A stretch of 64,000 nucleotides of DNA from Paenibacillus sp. V4I7 (GTDB lineage Bacteria > Bacillota > Bacilli > Paenibacillales > NBRC-103111): contig NZ_JAUSZD010000002.1 in assembly GCF_030817275.1 (NCBI RefSeq), positions 372,001 through 436,000 on the forward strand, given 5' to 3'. Under the pieces are notes generated by a model. That model saw only the letters and a list, made by a program, of their open reading frames with translations, was not told where the DNA came from and ran no database searches. The position numbers and the translations under genes are program-made. Each line of letters opens with the position of its first letter. Position 1 is the first letter of the stretch. Positions 29,126-38,307 of the stretch are shown piece after piece.

Positions 29126-29416
29126 ATAAGGCAAACGAGAAAGAGTAGTAGGACCCAGTTCTTTTAACAGAGAGCTCCGGTAGGTGCAAAGGAGTAAAGA
29201 AACGTCTGACGAACATGGTCTCAGAGCTGTGCATCGAACCCTCCCGGTGAGGTAGTAGGCCGCACCGGGCGCACCCGTTAACGTGCCAGGGTATAATCAC
29301 CTCATGCGGTGACTGACGTACCTGTAGAGGCCGGTCACCGTGAGGGATCGGTAAATTTAGGTGGAAACACGTGAGCAACAGCTTTCGTCCTTTTCGAGGA
29401 CGAGGGCTTTTTTTGT
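29126..29416 (+). promoter_or_regulatory. T-box riboswitch leader, probably glycine-specific, with no downstream target gene
   Basis: The order of parts fits a T-box: AGAGAGCTCC-GGTAGGTGCAAA-GGAG in the distal part of stem I; a specifier region GAACATGGTCTCAGAGCTG at 29211-29229; the conserved T-box TTTAGGTGGAAACACG at 29355-29370; and a terminator (CGTCCT...AGGACG then seven T) at 29381-29415. GGT (Gly) at 29217-29219 is the likely specifier. The TGGA bulge would pair with a tRNA whose discriminator base is U, as in tRNA-Gly. A GTC (Val) reading is possible but fits the bulge less well. No aminoacyl-tRNA synthetase or glycine gene follows; the next gene starts 200 bases on. Confidence 0.75.
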
Positions 29417-29454
29417 TTTCAAGAGTTTAGTAATCTTGATCACGTCAATTTCTG

Positions 29455-29524
29455 GTTGATCTAACTGACGGGGGAGCTAAATAACAACGCCGAACGGTAG
29501 TCGCGTTACGAACGGGCAGGTTAG
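29455..29524 (+). repeat. Three-hairpin repeat, diverged copy 4
   Basis: A worn left end (GATCTAACTGACGGGGG) and a good right end (ACGAACGGGCAGGTTAG) lie between the T-box terminator and the DUF1835 gene. Confidence 0.5.
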
Positions 29525-29617
29525 TGGAGAAATATGTTAAAATTGGATGGTGGTAGATGAGAGTTAGCCAGCCGATTAGGAGTATGAGGCCTCTAATCGT
29601 GAAGGAGGGGAAAGCAA

Positions 29618-30667
29618 ATGAAAGATAAACTTGAAATAAAAATGGCAGTCGATAGTTTCAAGGACACAGATTTGATGTTATATCTCAGGCTTGCATTAAA
29701 GCAAATTAGATTACTGAAAGAGCAGGAAGAAGGGACAGATGCTGAGTTGATTGAGCTGAACGATGAATTGATGGGAGATCAAGAAAAAAAGGCGTTCTGG
29801 GATCCTGATCCAGGTTGCACGCATGTGCACATCGTTGTTGGCGAGTCCTTTGCAGGTGGTATGAAGCAAGCACTCAAAGGAGTCGGATGGACGGAAACGC
29901 ACAAGCTAATTACGATGAAAGAGAATTACACCATTGGTCCACTCGGCAATCTGGACTCGACAGAAGGGCGAAAGGCACGGAGCGACTGGTTTCACGAGAA
30001 TATCACGGAATCATTCGAGACTTACATTCAATTTGAAGAAGAGTACAACGATCTGCTATACAAGTTGGAACAAATTCCGGAACAGGCAGAAGTAATTGTC
30101 TGGATCAGCCGCAGTGTACGTGAGCAGATAGGGATGCGACACGCGATACACCTGCTGCGCAATAAACGAAACATTATTAGTGTGTGTGATGCTTGCGCGA
30201 CATGTGAAGAGCTTTACAACCGCCCGGACGCCTTCATCGAATATAGGCACTCAGGTGAAATACCGCCGGACAAGCTTCAGGAAGCGCTTATCCGTATGAA
30301 CGGTAACAATAAGTTGGGCACTGCTGATATGACGCTGCTGGCAAAGGAATGGCTGGCCATTTCGGATCAAGGCGGAACGTTGCGTAATTGGCAGGATGGT
30401 GTAGTGTTCTCTGTATCTGTCGATTATTACGACCAATACTTGCTTGAGAAACTGGACGATCTGAAGCCACCCAGTGGCAATAACGGATTTCTGATATCCC
30501 CCCGTCTGATTGGAGAAGCTATTGCTTATTGCGAACAGGATATCGGTGATTCTTATTTTGAATACCGACTGAGAGAGATGATTTATGACGGTATCCTCGA
30601 AATCAAAGGCATTCCTGAAGGAATGAGATTTTACAGCATCCGGCGAAAACAGCGGGCAGAAAAATAA
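29618..30667 (+). CDS. DUF1835/DUF3658 domain protein
   Basis: The 349-residue protein has THVHIVVGESFAGGMKQAL at about residues 67-85 and a WISRSVREQIGMRHAIHLL segment near 157-175, which match the DUF1835 domain followed by a C-terminal DUF3658-like winged region. The domain is common in Bacillus and Paenibacillus; its function is unknown. ATG has GAAGGAGGGGAAAGCA upstream, an excellent site. It is not clear whether the T-box transcript could ever read through to it. Confidence 0.75.
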   Translation: MKDKLEIKMAVDSFKDTDLMLYLRLALKQIRLLKEQEEGTDAELIELNDELMGDQEKKAFWDPDPGCTHVHIVVGESFAGGMKQALKGVGWTETHKLITMKENYTIGPLGNLDSTEGRKARSDWFHENITESFETYIQFEEEYNDLLYKLEQIPEQAEVIVWISRSVREQIGMRHAIHLLRNKRNIISVCDACATCEELYNRPDAFIEYRHSGEIPPDKLQEALIRMNGNNKLGTADMTLLAKEWLAISDQGGTLRNWQDGVVFSVSVDYYDQYLLEKLDDLKPPSGNNGFLISPRLIGEAIAYCEQDIGDSYFEYRLREMIYDGILEIKGIPEGMRFYSIRRKQRAEK

Positions 30668-30699
30668 ATTCAGGTAGTACAATATTATGGAGTCAAAAT

Positions 30700-31185
30700 A
30701 TGGAATTATTGCGGAGGTGGAAAATCGTTAAATACAAGAAAACGATAATTTACATTCAACTAATCGTCTTTATTGGATTGATCGGTGTCATTTTTATACT
30801 CTTAAATCAACAATCTCATAAAGAAAAAACAAACAAAAACAAGTCAATTATTATTAACCTTGACCAAGTGGATTTGGATCGTGTAGATGAAATGGTGAAA
30901 AGATTTAATGAAGGTAAAGGAGATAACTTAATGATTATTTCTCCGACAATGGATAGCGGTCCATTGATTCATGACGTAAATTCAAATGGTAAAGAAATAA
31001 ATTGGATAGTTGATAACACACGAGACGCATGGAGTACAGACAAAGGCAAGACGGAATATGTCTGTAAATCAATTCGAATGAATGAAAGAGACGATGAGTT
31101 CTTTGATGTTGCATTGTCTAAATGTAATAACTTCAAGGAAGATGAGCAACTGAGGCTAATATCATTTAGAAAAGAGATATTATAG
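30700..31185 (+). CDS. DUF4362-like membrane-anchored protein
   Basis: The 161-residue product has one N-terminal membrane segment (about residues 16-37) and an extracytoplasmic domain with NLDQVDLDRVDEMVKRFNEG and INWIVDNTRDAW, as in DUF4362 proteins. The function is unknown. ATG 30700 has GGAGTCAAAAT before it. It follows the DUF1835 gene by 32 bases, so they may be co-transcribed. Confidence 0.6.
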   Translation: MELLRRWKIVKYKKTIIYIQLIVFIGLIGVIFILLNQQSHKEKTNKNKSIIINLDQVDLDRVDEMVKRFNEGKGDNLMIISPTMDSGPLIHDVNSNGKEINWIVDNTRDAWSTDKGKTEYVCKSIRMNERDDEFFDVALSKCNNFKEDEQLRLISFRKEIL

Positions 31186-31263
31186 TTGATGCTTAGAAGA
31201 AGGCATTATCTTCTGATAACATACACTAGCGTGGCTTAGATTGATTAGTCAGTTGAAAATTGT

Positions 31264-31300
31264 ATTGAACTAACGGAAAACGATAGTTCAGCAACTGGCA
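31264..31300 (+). repeat. Three-hairpin repeat, left end only (copy 5)
   Basis: TTGAACTAACGGAAAACGAT and AGTTCAG are intact; after that a different hairpin, with T-run, has replaced the middle. Confidence 0.65.
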
Positions 31301-31346
31301 GGTGGGTCCGGAAATCGACGGTATAGAAAACAAGAGAAAATCAAAG

Positions 31347-31388
31347 AAAAAAGAAGCTTGTCCCTCACTGGGAAAGGAGCTTCTTTTT
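31347..31388 (+). terminator. Terminator-like hairpin
   Basis: AAAAAGAAGCT pairs with AGCTTCTTTTT around a 19-base loop containing GTCCCTCACTGGGA. It may end the DUF4362 transcript. The rest of 31186-31602 shows no gene. Confidence 0.65.
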
Positions 31389-31602
31389 GTATTGTTCCAT
31401 GGAAGGTTAATCGGCTGCCAGGGACTAATCGAATCTAGTCGGATTCTCGGCTTAAGCCTTTTCAGTATAATGGATTGCGCGGCCACATTTAGATGATTAT
31501 GTAAACTTTTAATCGTAAGTGCAACTATTATTCGTGGTTATCGTCTAACTATTAGTATTACTGGATAATAGTGGATTTTAGGAAAAGGAGATAAATTTAA
31601 GC

Positions 31603-33108
31603 ATGCTTATGCATAAAGCTACGGTTAAGGTTATTTTGTTGGTAACGATCCTAATAATATCCGGTTGTAAGGATAAAGAAAGTGCAGTGAAAAAAACAGT
31701 TTCTGCCGATCCCAGCCGTCCAGACATTGTTTTAATTGGTTCTGAAATTGAAGGTATATATTTAGCCGATGCTGCGCGGGAAGAAGGTCTTTCAGTGGTT
31801 ATTTTGGATCCAAGAGAGAAACCAGGTGGGCAATTAATCCAAGGGCAAATGTTATACTTGGACGAACCTCAGTCGGATAGTGGTAGATCGCTTCTTCAAG
31901 GTAAAGTGAAGACACTATTTGATGCTTATAAAGACGGCAGTATCCGCAAATCTTTGGAATTTGAGTCTTATTATAATAAGCTCATCGAGGGTATTCCGAT
32001 GGAATCAGGCATTACCATCACAAAACTTGAGGTTGCAACTGATTCGAGTACATCCCTAAAGCAGATCAACCAGCTTCACTATCGCACAAAAGATGGCCAG
32101 GAAAAAAGTATTACCGCCAAATATTTTGTAGAGAATACAGATTTTGCAGCGATGACAAGCCGTTTGGGGCTGAGCCGCATTCAGGGGGTAGAACTTGTAT
32201 TTGGTGGGGCTAAGGATTATATGGCGTCTTCGCTTATGATGAAGTTTAAGAACGTTGATTGGAATACCTTTAAAAAAGAAGTAAACAACTTGAGTCGAAA
32301 AGAAATTGAGGAAAAGTACGGTAGTGGTACGACCGTTACAGAAATGTTTACTTGGGGATTCAGTAAAGTAGGAGCCCGATATAAGCCAACCACTTCAGAA
32401 GTTTTCCTTCGTGGTCTTAATACAGTGAATCAGCTAAACGGTGAAGCAATGATTAACGCACTGCTCGTCTATAACGTAGACGCTGCGAATCCAGATAGTC
32501 TTCAAAAGGCAAAGGAACTAGGGAGAAGTGAAACCGCACTGGTACTTCAACACCTTCGTAAGGAGTTACCTGGTTGGGAAAAAGCAGAGCTGAACGGTTA
32601 TCCCGATTATTTATATATAAGAGATTATGACCGATACGAAACGGAGTATGTACTTGAGGCTTCAGATCTAATGAGCGGTAAGACCTTTTGGGATAACGTA
32701 AGCATTGCCGGATACCCGCTCGACCTACAAGGGACACAAAACTCTGTATGGGGAAGTTCTAAAGGAGATCCTGATTTGTACGGCATGCCACTACGGTCTT
32801 TTATATCAAAAGGATTTAAAAATGTAATTGTTGCAGGAAAAAACGTTGGGGCAACCGGACCTGCGTATGGTAGTGCCCGAATTCAACCTAACACTGCTCT
32901 GGCCGGAGAGGTTATTGGCTATTTGCTAGGTTATATTGAGGATAAACATGAATTGACACTCCTTACTAAGAAGCAGATGAATGACTTTCATGAGTCGCTA
33001 AAAAAGAGAGGTCTAACCATTTCCGGAGTGCAAGGTAAAGATAAAATCAAACACCTGACACCGGAGCAGTTGGAAAAGCTTAATCGGGGTTCTTTTGTAG
33101 TGAAATAG
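31603..33108 (+). CDS. FAD-dependent oxidoreductase-like lipoprotein
   Basis: The 501-residue protein has a lipoprotein signal ending in IISGC (Cys22). It resembles FAD-dependent oxidoreductases: an N-terminal Rossmann strand-turn-helix (DIVLIGSEIEGIYLADAA), EKPGGQLIQGQ and the C-terminal NVIVAGKNVGATGPAYGSAR with NTALAGEV. In the first turn the usual GxGxxG is changed to GSEIEG, so flavin binding could be weakened. An exported flavoprotein folded outside the membrane is unusual without a Tat signal. ATG 31603 has AAAGGAGA upstream. Confidence 0.75.
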   Translation: MLMHKATVKVILLVTILIISGCKDKESAVKKTVSADPSRPDIVLIGSEIEGIYLADAAREEGLSVVILDPREKPGGQLIQGQMLYLDEPQSDSGRSLLQGKVKTLFDAYKDGSIRKSLEFESYYNKLIEGIPMESGITITKLEVATDSSTSLKQINQLHYRTKDGQEKSITAKYFVENTDFAAMTSRLGLSRIQGVELVFGGAKDYMASSLMMKFKNVDWNTFKKEVNNLSRKEIEEKYGSGTTVTEMFTWGFSKVGARYKPTTSEVFLRGLNTVNQLNGEAMINALLVYNVDAANPDSLQKAKELGRSETALVLQHLRKELPGWEKAELNGYPDYLYIRDYDRYETEYVLEASDLMSGKTFWDNVSIAGYPLDLQGTQNSVWGSSKGDPDLYGMPLRSFISKGFKNVIVAGKNVGATGPAYGSARIQPNTALAGEVIGYLLGYIEDKHELTLLTKKQMNDFHESLKKRGLTISGVQGKDKIKHLTPEQLEKLNRGSFVVK

Positions 33109-33160
33109 TTAGTTCCTTATAACACTATTAATATTGTTGTTTGGGGTGATTGGTTGAAAT

Positions 33161-33571
33161 ATGTTAGTACGCACTTTCATCATCATTCATATTATTCTTT
33201 TCACAGGAATAGGTTGTTCCAGCCAGAAAGAAGATCAAACTATAACAACGGTCATTGATTTATTCTTCAATGCTATACAAGAAGAGAATAATAAACTGAA
33301 TCTTTTAAAGCTAACTGAGAAAAATAGTCCTGCCGAGAAGATTTTTACAGACGAGCCATTTTACATAGGTAAGCTGATTGAAAAGCCGATAAATATACTT
33401 AAAGCAAACAATAAAAATGCTGTTGTGGAGGTCAGTTTTTTGTACAATGATGGATTTCATTCTTTAGACCAAGGAAATCATGATTCAAATGAGGTCATTG
33501 TAATTACTTTGATGAAGAAGAATAATGAGTGGAAAATATTAAATGTAGAGAAGTGTGAAAAGACTACCTAG
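33161..33571 (+). CDS. Small lipoprotein of unknown function
   Basis: The 136-residue protein has a signal ending in the lipobox GIGC (Cys19). The mature part looks like an NTF2/DUF4878-type fold (TVIDLFFNAIQEENNKLNLL, then NEWKILNVEKC at the end). It lies 52 bases behind the flavoprotein gene and may be co-transcribed. Confidence 0.6.
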   Translation: MLVRTFIIIHIILFTGIGCSSQKEDQTITTVIDLFFNAIQEENNKLNLLKLTEKNSPAEKIFTDEPFYIGKLIEKPINILKANNKNAVVEVSFLYNDGFHSLDQGNHDSNEVIVITLMKKNNEWKILNVEKCEKTT

Positions 33572-33691
33572 CTCACAAACAGTTCATAACTGTAGCAATA
33601 CATTCCTGTCGCAGCCGCTTTTTTGCGTCTATCAAGGGTGCTATGTAATCATGGTGTCCGATGGAAATAAAGTTTTAGACTGGCCGTGGGC

Positions 33692-33714
33692 GTTAAACTA
33701 ACGGGCAGGTTAAT
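33692..33714 (+). repeat. Three-hairpin repeat, collapsed copy 6
   Basis: GTTAAACTAACGGGCAGGTT looks like the left end joined directly to the right end with the middle deleted. Confidence 0.65.
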
Positions 33715-33729
33715 GTGGTAAACCTCTCC

Positions 33730-33867
33730 AATCCACATTCCAGAGATAGAACAGCATTATTACTTGGAAGCATTGCTCCAGATGCTGTTTCACCTAATAA
33801 CGCATCACATTTCTTTATAGGTGATGTACGAATAGAGACATCAGTTGATTTGGGGTTATTAATATAA
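33730..33867 (+). pseudogene. N-terminal fragment similar to zinc-dependent phospholipase C family proteins
   Basis: The open frame reads NPHSRDRTALLLGSIAPDAV, then SPNNASHFFIGDVRIETSVD, stopping at 33865. LLLGSIAPDAVSP with a following SHF is typical of the start of that membrane-associated metal hydrolase family. It lacks the true N-terminus and the rest of the protein. Confidence 0.45.
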
Positions 33868-33910
33868 AACCTATTCTTCAACAAAAAGAGAACGATTGAA
33901 TATAGGCAGC

Positions 33911-33943
33911 AAAACCAGTCCCTTTTGAGGGACTGGTTTTTAC
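33911..33943. terminator. Strong hairpin terminator, usable in both directions
   Basis: AAAACCAGTCCCT pairs with AGGGACTGGTTTT, with T-rich sequence on the right and an A-rich run on the left. Confidence 0.8.
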
Positions 33944-34061
33944 AATACATAAGATAAGTTATTTTGAACGGCAGTGATCAATAGTCGTAGTACTGTTCTG
34001 ATTAAATTTTTTTATAGTAGAGTTTGCTGTCGGCATGAGAAAGAAATCAAACAACCGCACG

Positions 34062-36087
34062 TTAGTGCGCTGTGGGCAAACGAATATCGACAGTTGAGCC
34101 TTGTCCAGGTTTACTTTCGAACGAAATTGTTCCTTTATGGTTGGTGATTATTCGTTTGCTGACCATGAGACCGAGGCCTGTTCCGTTCTCTTTGCTCGTA
34201 AAGAAAGGATCGCCAAGACGATTTAGCGCTTCCTGTGGGATGCCGCATCCGTGATCGATGATCCGCACGATGTTATGCTTGGGTGTCTCAGTTAACAGTT
34301 CAATCCTTACAGTACCGCCACTTGGCATTGCTTCCATTGCGTTTTTGAGTACATTGATGAAGACTTGCTTCAGTTGATTCATTTCCCCATAAACGGGTGG
34401 CAGTTCTGCTGGGAAGGTCATTGTGAATAGTATGTTATGTAAAATAGCCTGAGGCTGCAAAAATACCCCGATATCCTCCAAGATTGCCTTGATATCCACC
34501 GTTTGAAAGTTGCTTGCCTGCGGTTTGGCCAAGAAGAGAAATTCGCTGACGATTAAGTTAATCCTGTCCAATTCAGAGAGCATTACCTTCAAGTTGTCTT
34601 CTTTTACAGAAATGCCTTTCTGCTGAAGCTGGACGAACCCTTTGAGTGTTGTTAACGGATTGCGGATTTCATGGGCGACACCAGCGGCCAACTGGCCGAT
34701 TGCGGAAAGTTTTTCCGACTGAAGCAGAGCTTCTTCCGATTGTTTGCGGGCTGTGATGTTCCGCGTAATCGAAGCAATAGCGACGACCTCATCTTTGTCG
34801 TCTCGGATCGGAGAGATCGTGATACTGACATCAATGTGATGTCCGCTTTTGGTATACCGGACCGTTTCGTAATCTGTAATAGATTCATGTTGGTAGATTG
34901 ACCTTAGTATTTTCTCGTATTCTTGTTCAAGCTGGTCCGGAATGTTCGACAGAGGCTTGCCCAATATTTCATCTGCGCTCCAGCCATACATTTTTTCGAA
35001 GGCGCTGTTCATTTGTAATACTTTTCCGTTTAGATCCTCCACATGAATGGCATCAGACGTATGGTTCACGAAGGAGTCTAAGTAATTGCGGGTGCTACGC
35101 AATTCTTCTGATGCGTTCTTCAGCTTGTCCCGATAGCTGCTGAACTGCCGGAGAATAATCAGAACAATGGACGTAGCGAATCCCCATATGACGATGCTGA
35201 CTTGTTCCTGTTGAAAGGAACAAGGTAACAAGCAGAATTATGATCATCACATAAGGCAGCGCCAGGCGGATCGCTCCATTATAGACCTGACGATTTTCTG
35301 GTGTTCTGTTCTTGGTTCCTGGTTTGCGGCTAAGATAGCCCCCGAACGCGATAAGAAAAAGGGAGAGTGTGTAAAGAGGATCGACGATCGCGTAAATCCA
35401 CCCGTTTGAGTTTGCAAAAGGAGAATAATAAACCGAGTCCGCGGTAATTTGGAGAATCATTCCAAAAATAAAACAAAGCATTGATTTCTTGCTATGAACA
35501 TTTTCTATCACCCAATACAAACAGAGAGCACCGAGAAGAAGAACTAAGTCGCTTGTAATGTAGACGAGGGAGACGAGTATAGATGACGTAATAGCGCCTC
35601 CGCCCAGTAAGAAAATAGGCTTAACAATGAATTCCCAACTCATGCTTATGGCTACCGCCATAATGATTGCGATATCAAACATCGGGTCCAAACTAAACTT
35701 TAATTTCCGCTTCAGGATCTTTAGAATAAACGCAATTATGTAAGACAACGTACACAGCAAATAAAGAACGTCGGGCAAACCGGGAGACGGGACCTCACTT
35801 GAGAGCACTACTTGAATCGCGAACCAAGTTGCGTCACCGCAAAAATAACAGAATGCACTGAACGTCACAATAAGCCAGAAGCGTCTTTCTGTCGGTTCGT
35901 AGGTGCGGCTGCCCATGGCCAGCCAAATGGCTGCGGTTAACGATCCAATTGTCGAGAACAAATTGCAACCGACCGACCACAAGCGGGAAGACAGGGGAAC
36001 GGAGAAATTCCAAGCATAAAAAGCTAACATATATATGACAATTGTAATTAGTATTGTGCGAGAGTCTAGTTTGAAATGCAATCGCAT
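34062..36087 (-). pseudogene. Membrane sensor histidine kinase split by a frameshift
   Basis: The upstream frame (from ATG 36087) encodes an N-terminal domain with about nine membrane segments. The downstream frame encodes a linker helix, a PAS domain (NHTSDAIHVEDLNGKVLQMN), the His box GVAHEIRNPLTTLKG and an ATPase domain (DHGCGIPQE, GTGLGLMVSKRII). The frames overlap at 35095-35231 and the membrane helix crosses near 35200, so one gene carries a single-base indel there. The family is that of KinA/KinB-like sporulation or stress kinases. No response regulator is adjacent. ATG 36087 has GAAAGAGGG upstream. A worn hairpin (CGCAC-TAAC-GTGCG) lies at the stop codon. Confidence 0.7.
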
Positions 36088-36225
36088 AGAATGCCCTCTT
36101 TCGATAATAGTTTACAAAATTATACCATTAATCCCATCCATTCGACAAAATGTTTGCGTAGAGTGAACATGAGCAGAGTAAACCATACAACGAGGTTTTG
36201 CGGAAGCTTCATTACTTAAACATTC

Positions 36226-36636
36226 CTCCCTCTGTATGAAAGGTTTTTCTCGCTAATGCTCGCTCATTCGCAGGATATCTGCCCCTTTTATGGAGGATAC
36301 CGATTGAATTTCTAGGATAGTTACTAGACTCTATGAAATTTAGGCATGCGGGAACAGAGGGAAAGTACCATCTCCCATATTCATCCAGTATGAGCGCTAT
36401 TCTCCACGATGCCCTTGGAGGTTCACCCTCCCATGTCTCAACGGGTCTATGCCCTTACATTCCTTCGTTATACCTGTCCAAGAGGTGGAGGCCGGTGATG
36501 CTGTTAAGCAACGGGTCTGTGCCCTTTTGAATGTTTCACTCGGTACTGCCAGCGCTATTTATAGCTGTTTATCCTGCGAATGAGCCAACATGCAAAAACA
36601 AAGATGTGTTACGACGACTTAGCAATTAAAACGACT
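36226..36636 (-). ncRNA. Putative bridge/seek RNA region of IS110 copy 1
   Basis: This non-coding stretch is conserved in parts with the equivalent region of the second element. It is bracketed by CTCATTCGCAGGAT and its complement ATCCTGCGAATGAG. It contains two GGGTCT(A/G)TGCCC hairpins and the shared blocks CATGCGGGAACAGA and CCTTACATTCCTTCGT. IS1111-group elements keep their guide RNA downstream of the recombinase gene, as here. RNA strand and ends are inferred. Confidence 0.5.
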
Positions 36637-37920
36637 TTAAGCTGCCTCCTGCAGAGGCATCGCAATTGTAGGATCAAAATGATCCTTACTTCGTGAAATC
36701 CCAATCAGAATACGGGCGAGCTTGCCAATGAGTTTAAAAATGGAGCGGTTCTTCTTCATTTTCTTCACTTGAACGTTGTGGTCATGCCATGACCGGAAAG
36801 CCGGATTGTTCGTAACTAGATGCACTACGGCGAGATACAGGTACTTGCGTAACTGACGCCTTCCTCGTTTGGAGATAACGATTTTACCCTTATGCTTACC
36901 AGAGCTGTCCTCTGCAAGATTTAGACCGGCATGAGAAAGTATTTGGTTGCCGTGTGTATAGTTACGTAGGTCTCCGGTTCCGGCCAAAATGGCGGCGATG
37001 AAGAGCGTACTGAGCCCTTTAATGGAGCGTAGAGGAGTAGTGATGTCGGGAATCATATCCAGCAACTTCAGGATCTCCTGCTCAATCTCTTTCAGCCTTG
37101 CTGCAAGCTTCTCGTAATCTTCAAGGAGGTACTTCAGGTTTTGCCTTTCTTCCTGCTCGCAAGTGGTACGTCCAATGGAACGACGGGATACAGCAAGAAG
37201 TAGAGCCGCTTTCTGTAGACTGCTGGAACCGCCGGCACGTTTCATATGCTTCCGCCAACCTGTAATGATCTCCTCAGCGGATAGAGCCTTGAGATCTATC
37301 GGTAAGGGAAAAGACTTGAGTGTTGCAATCGAACGCGGAATTGTCCAATCCTTAAATATTTTTCCATATTCAGGGAAGTTGATGTCTATCCAGCGAAAGA
37401 TTCGATTTTTTATGTGGGCAAGGTCCTTCGACCAGGACTCCCGATTGTTCATGATTGTGCGTAAACGCTGATATATCGCTTCATTTGGGGCGTAGAGAGA
37501 GTAAAATCCGCGACATACGGCATCTGCGATCACCAGAGCGTCTTTCACATCATTTTTGGACTGGGAATTATCTCGATTTTCCTTGTTTCGCTTCGTTGTT
37601 AGCGGGTTCACCAGCACCAGTTCGATTTGCCTGGCAGTCAGCCAATCCGCTAAGTTAAACCAATAGTGACCTGTTGGTTCAAGTCCAATAAGCACGGAAG
37701 TGTAACCGTGACTTTCTTGGAGTTTCTGATACCAATGTAGCAGTTTCGTAAAGCCGTCATCGGAATTTCTAAAGGAAATGTATCGTCCAATCTCGATTCC
37801 ACGAAAATTGACCGCACGTGCAACGTGTGTTTCCTTAGCAATATCGATGCCGATTACAAGATGCTGAGTTGTAATTCTCTCAATACGTTGATTTTCCGCG
37901 TAACGTTGTTTAAACTTCAT
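36637..37920 (-). CDS. IS110-family transposase (DEDD recombinase), copy 1
   Basis: The 427-residue protein has the RuvC-like N-terminal DEDD domain: Asp26 in VIGIDIAKE, Glu in GLEPTGHYW, and Asp residues in SKNDVKDALVIAD. The C-terminal Tnp_20 domain has IKGLSTLFIAAILAGTGDL and LAEDSSGKHKGK with the conserved Ser. These enzymes recombine element ends with target DNA under RNA guidance. It is intact and only moderately similar to the copy at 49488, so the two are different members of one subfamily. ATG 37920 follows a GAGGACGC stretch. Confidence 0.93.
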   Translation of the reverse strand: MKFKQRYAENQRIERITTQHLVIGIDIAKETHVARAVNFRGIEIGRYISFRNSDDGFTKLLHWYQKLQESHGYTSVLIGLEPTGHYWFNLADWLTARQIELVLVNPLTTKRNKENRDNSQSKNDVKDALVIADAVCRGFYSLYAPNEAIYQRLRTIMNNRESWSKDLAHIKNRIFRWIDINFPEYGKIFKDWTIPRSIATLKSFPLPIDLKALSAEEIITGWRKHMKRAGGSSSLQKAALLLAVSRRSIGRTTCEQEERQNLKYLLEDYEKLAARLKEIEQEILKLLDMIPDITTPLRSIKGLSTLFIAAILAGTGDLRNYTHGNQILSHAGLNLAEDSSGKHKGKIVISKRGRRQLRKYLYLAVVHLVTNNPAFRSWHDHNVQVKKMKKNRSIFKLIGKLARILIGISRSKDHFDPTIAMPLQEAA

Positions 37921-38307
37921 AGTAAAGCGTCCTCCTCAATATGGGTCTGTAAGTCACTGGCGGTGACATGATCCATCATACAGGGACGCTTGTACTTTTT
38001 TCAAAGCCAAAATCTTAGCATCTACAGGAATGCTTATTAAAGCTGAAGATGTCGATACCACAACCAACCGCCATTAATCCTTTTTTTGTATCACCAAAAA
38101 AACAATTCTGCGAGCGTTTTTTTTCATTAGGTCACCTCTCAGTCGTCCAGATTTGTTAACAGAAGGGCAACCAACACGTGTATCTGCCTCTTCCGCGGTG
38201 TATAATGATCTCAAGGCATTAGCCTCGGATAAGGTCGTACTTTTTCCTGTGTTCTGGAGAAGAGCAGTGTAAATCTGCTTAAGATGTTGCGGAGTAAGGA
38301 GTTTAAC

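Larger units (their letters stand above)
36226..38032 (-). mobile_element. IS110-family insertion sequence, copy 1
   Basis: Boundaries are taken from comparison with the second copy at 49090: both start CTCCCTC on the left and end CTACAGGAATG on the right. The element holds one transposase gene (minus strand), about 410 bp of structured non-coding DNA behind it and about 110 bp before it with a GCGTCC...GGACGC hairpin. No terminal inverted repeats or target duplication are evident, as expected for IS110. Confidence 0.75.

Noticed and set aside
29126..29416. The T-box leader as a group II intron or 6S-like RNA
   Set aside because: The AGGTGG-A-ACACG box followed by a terminator, with AGAGAG and GGTAGGTG motifs upstream, fits a T-box much better.
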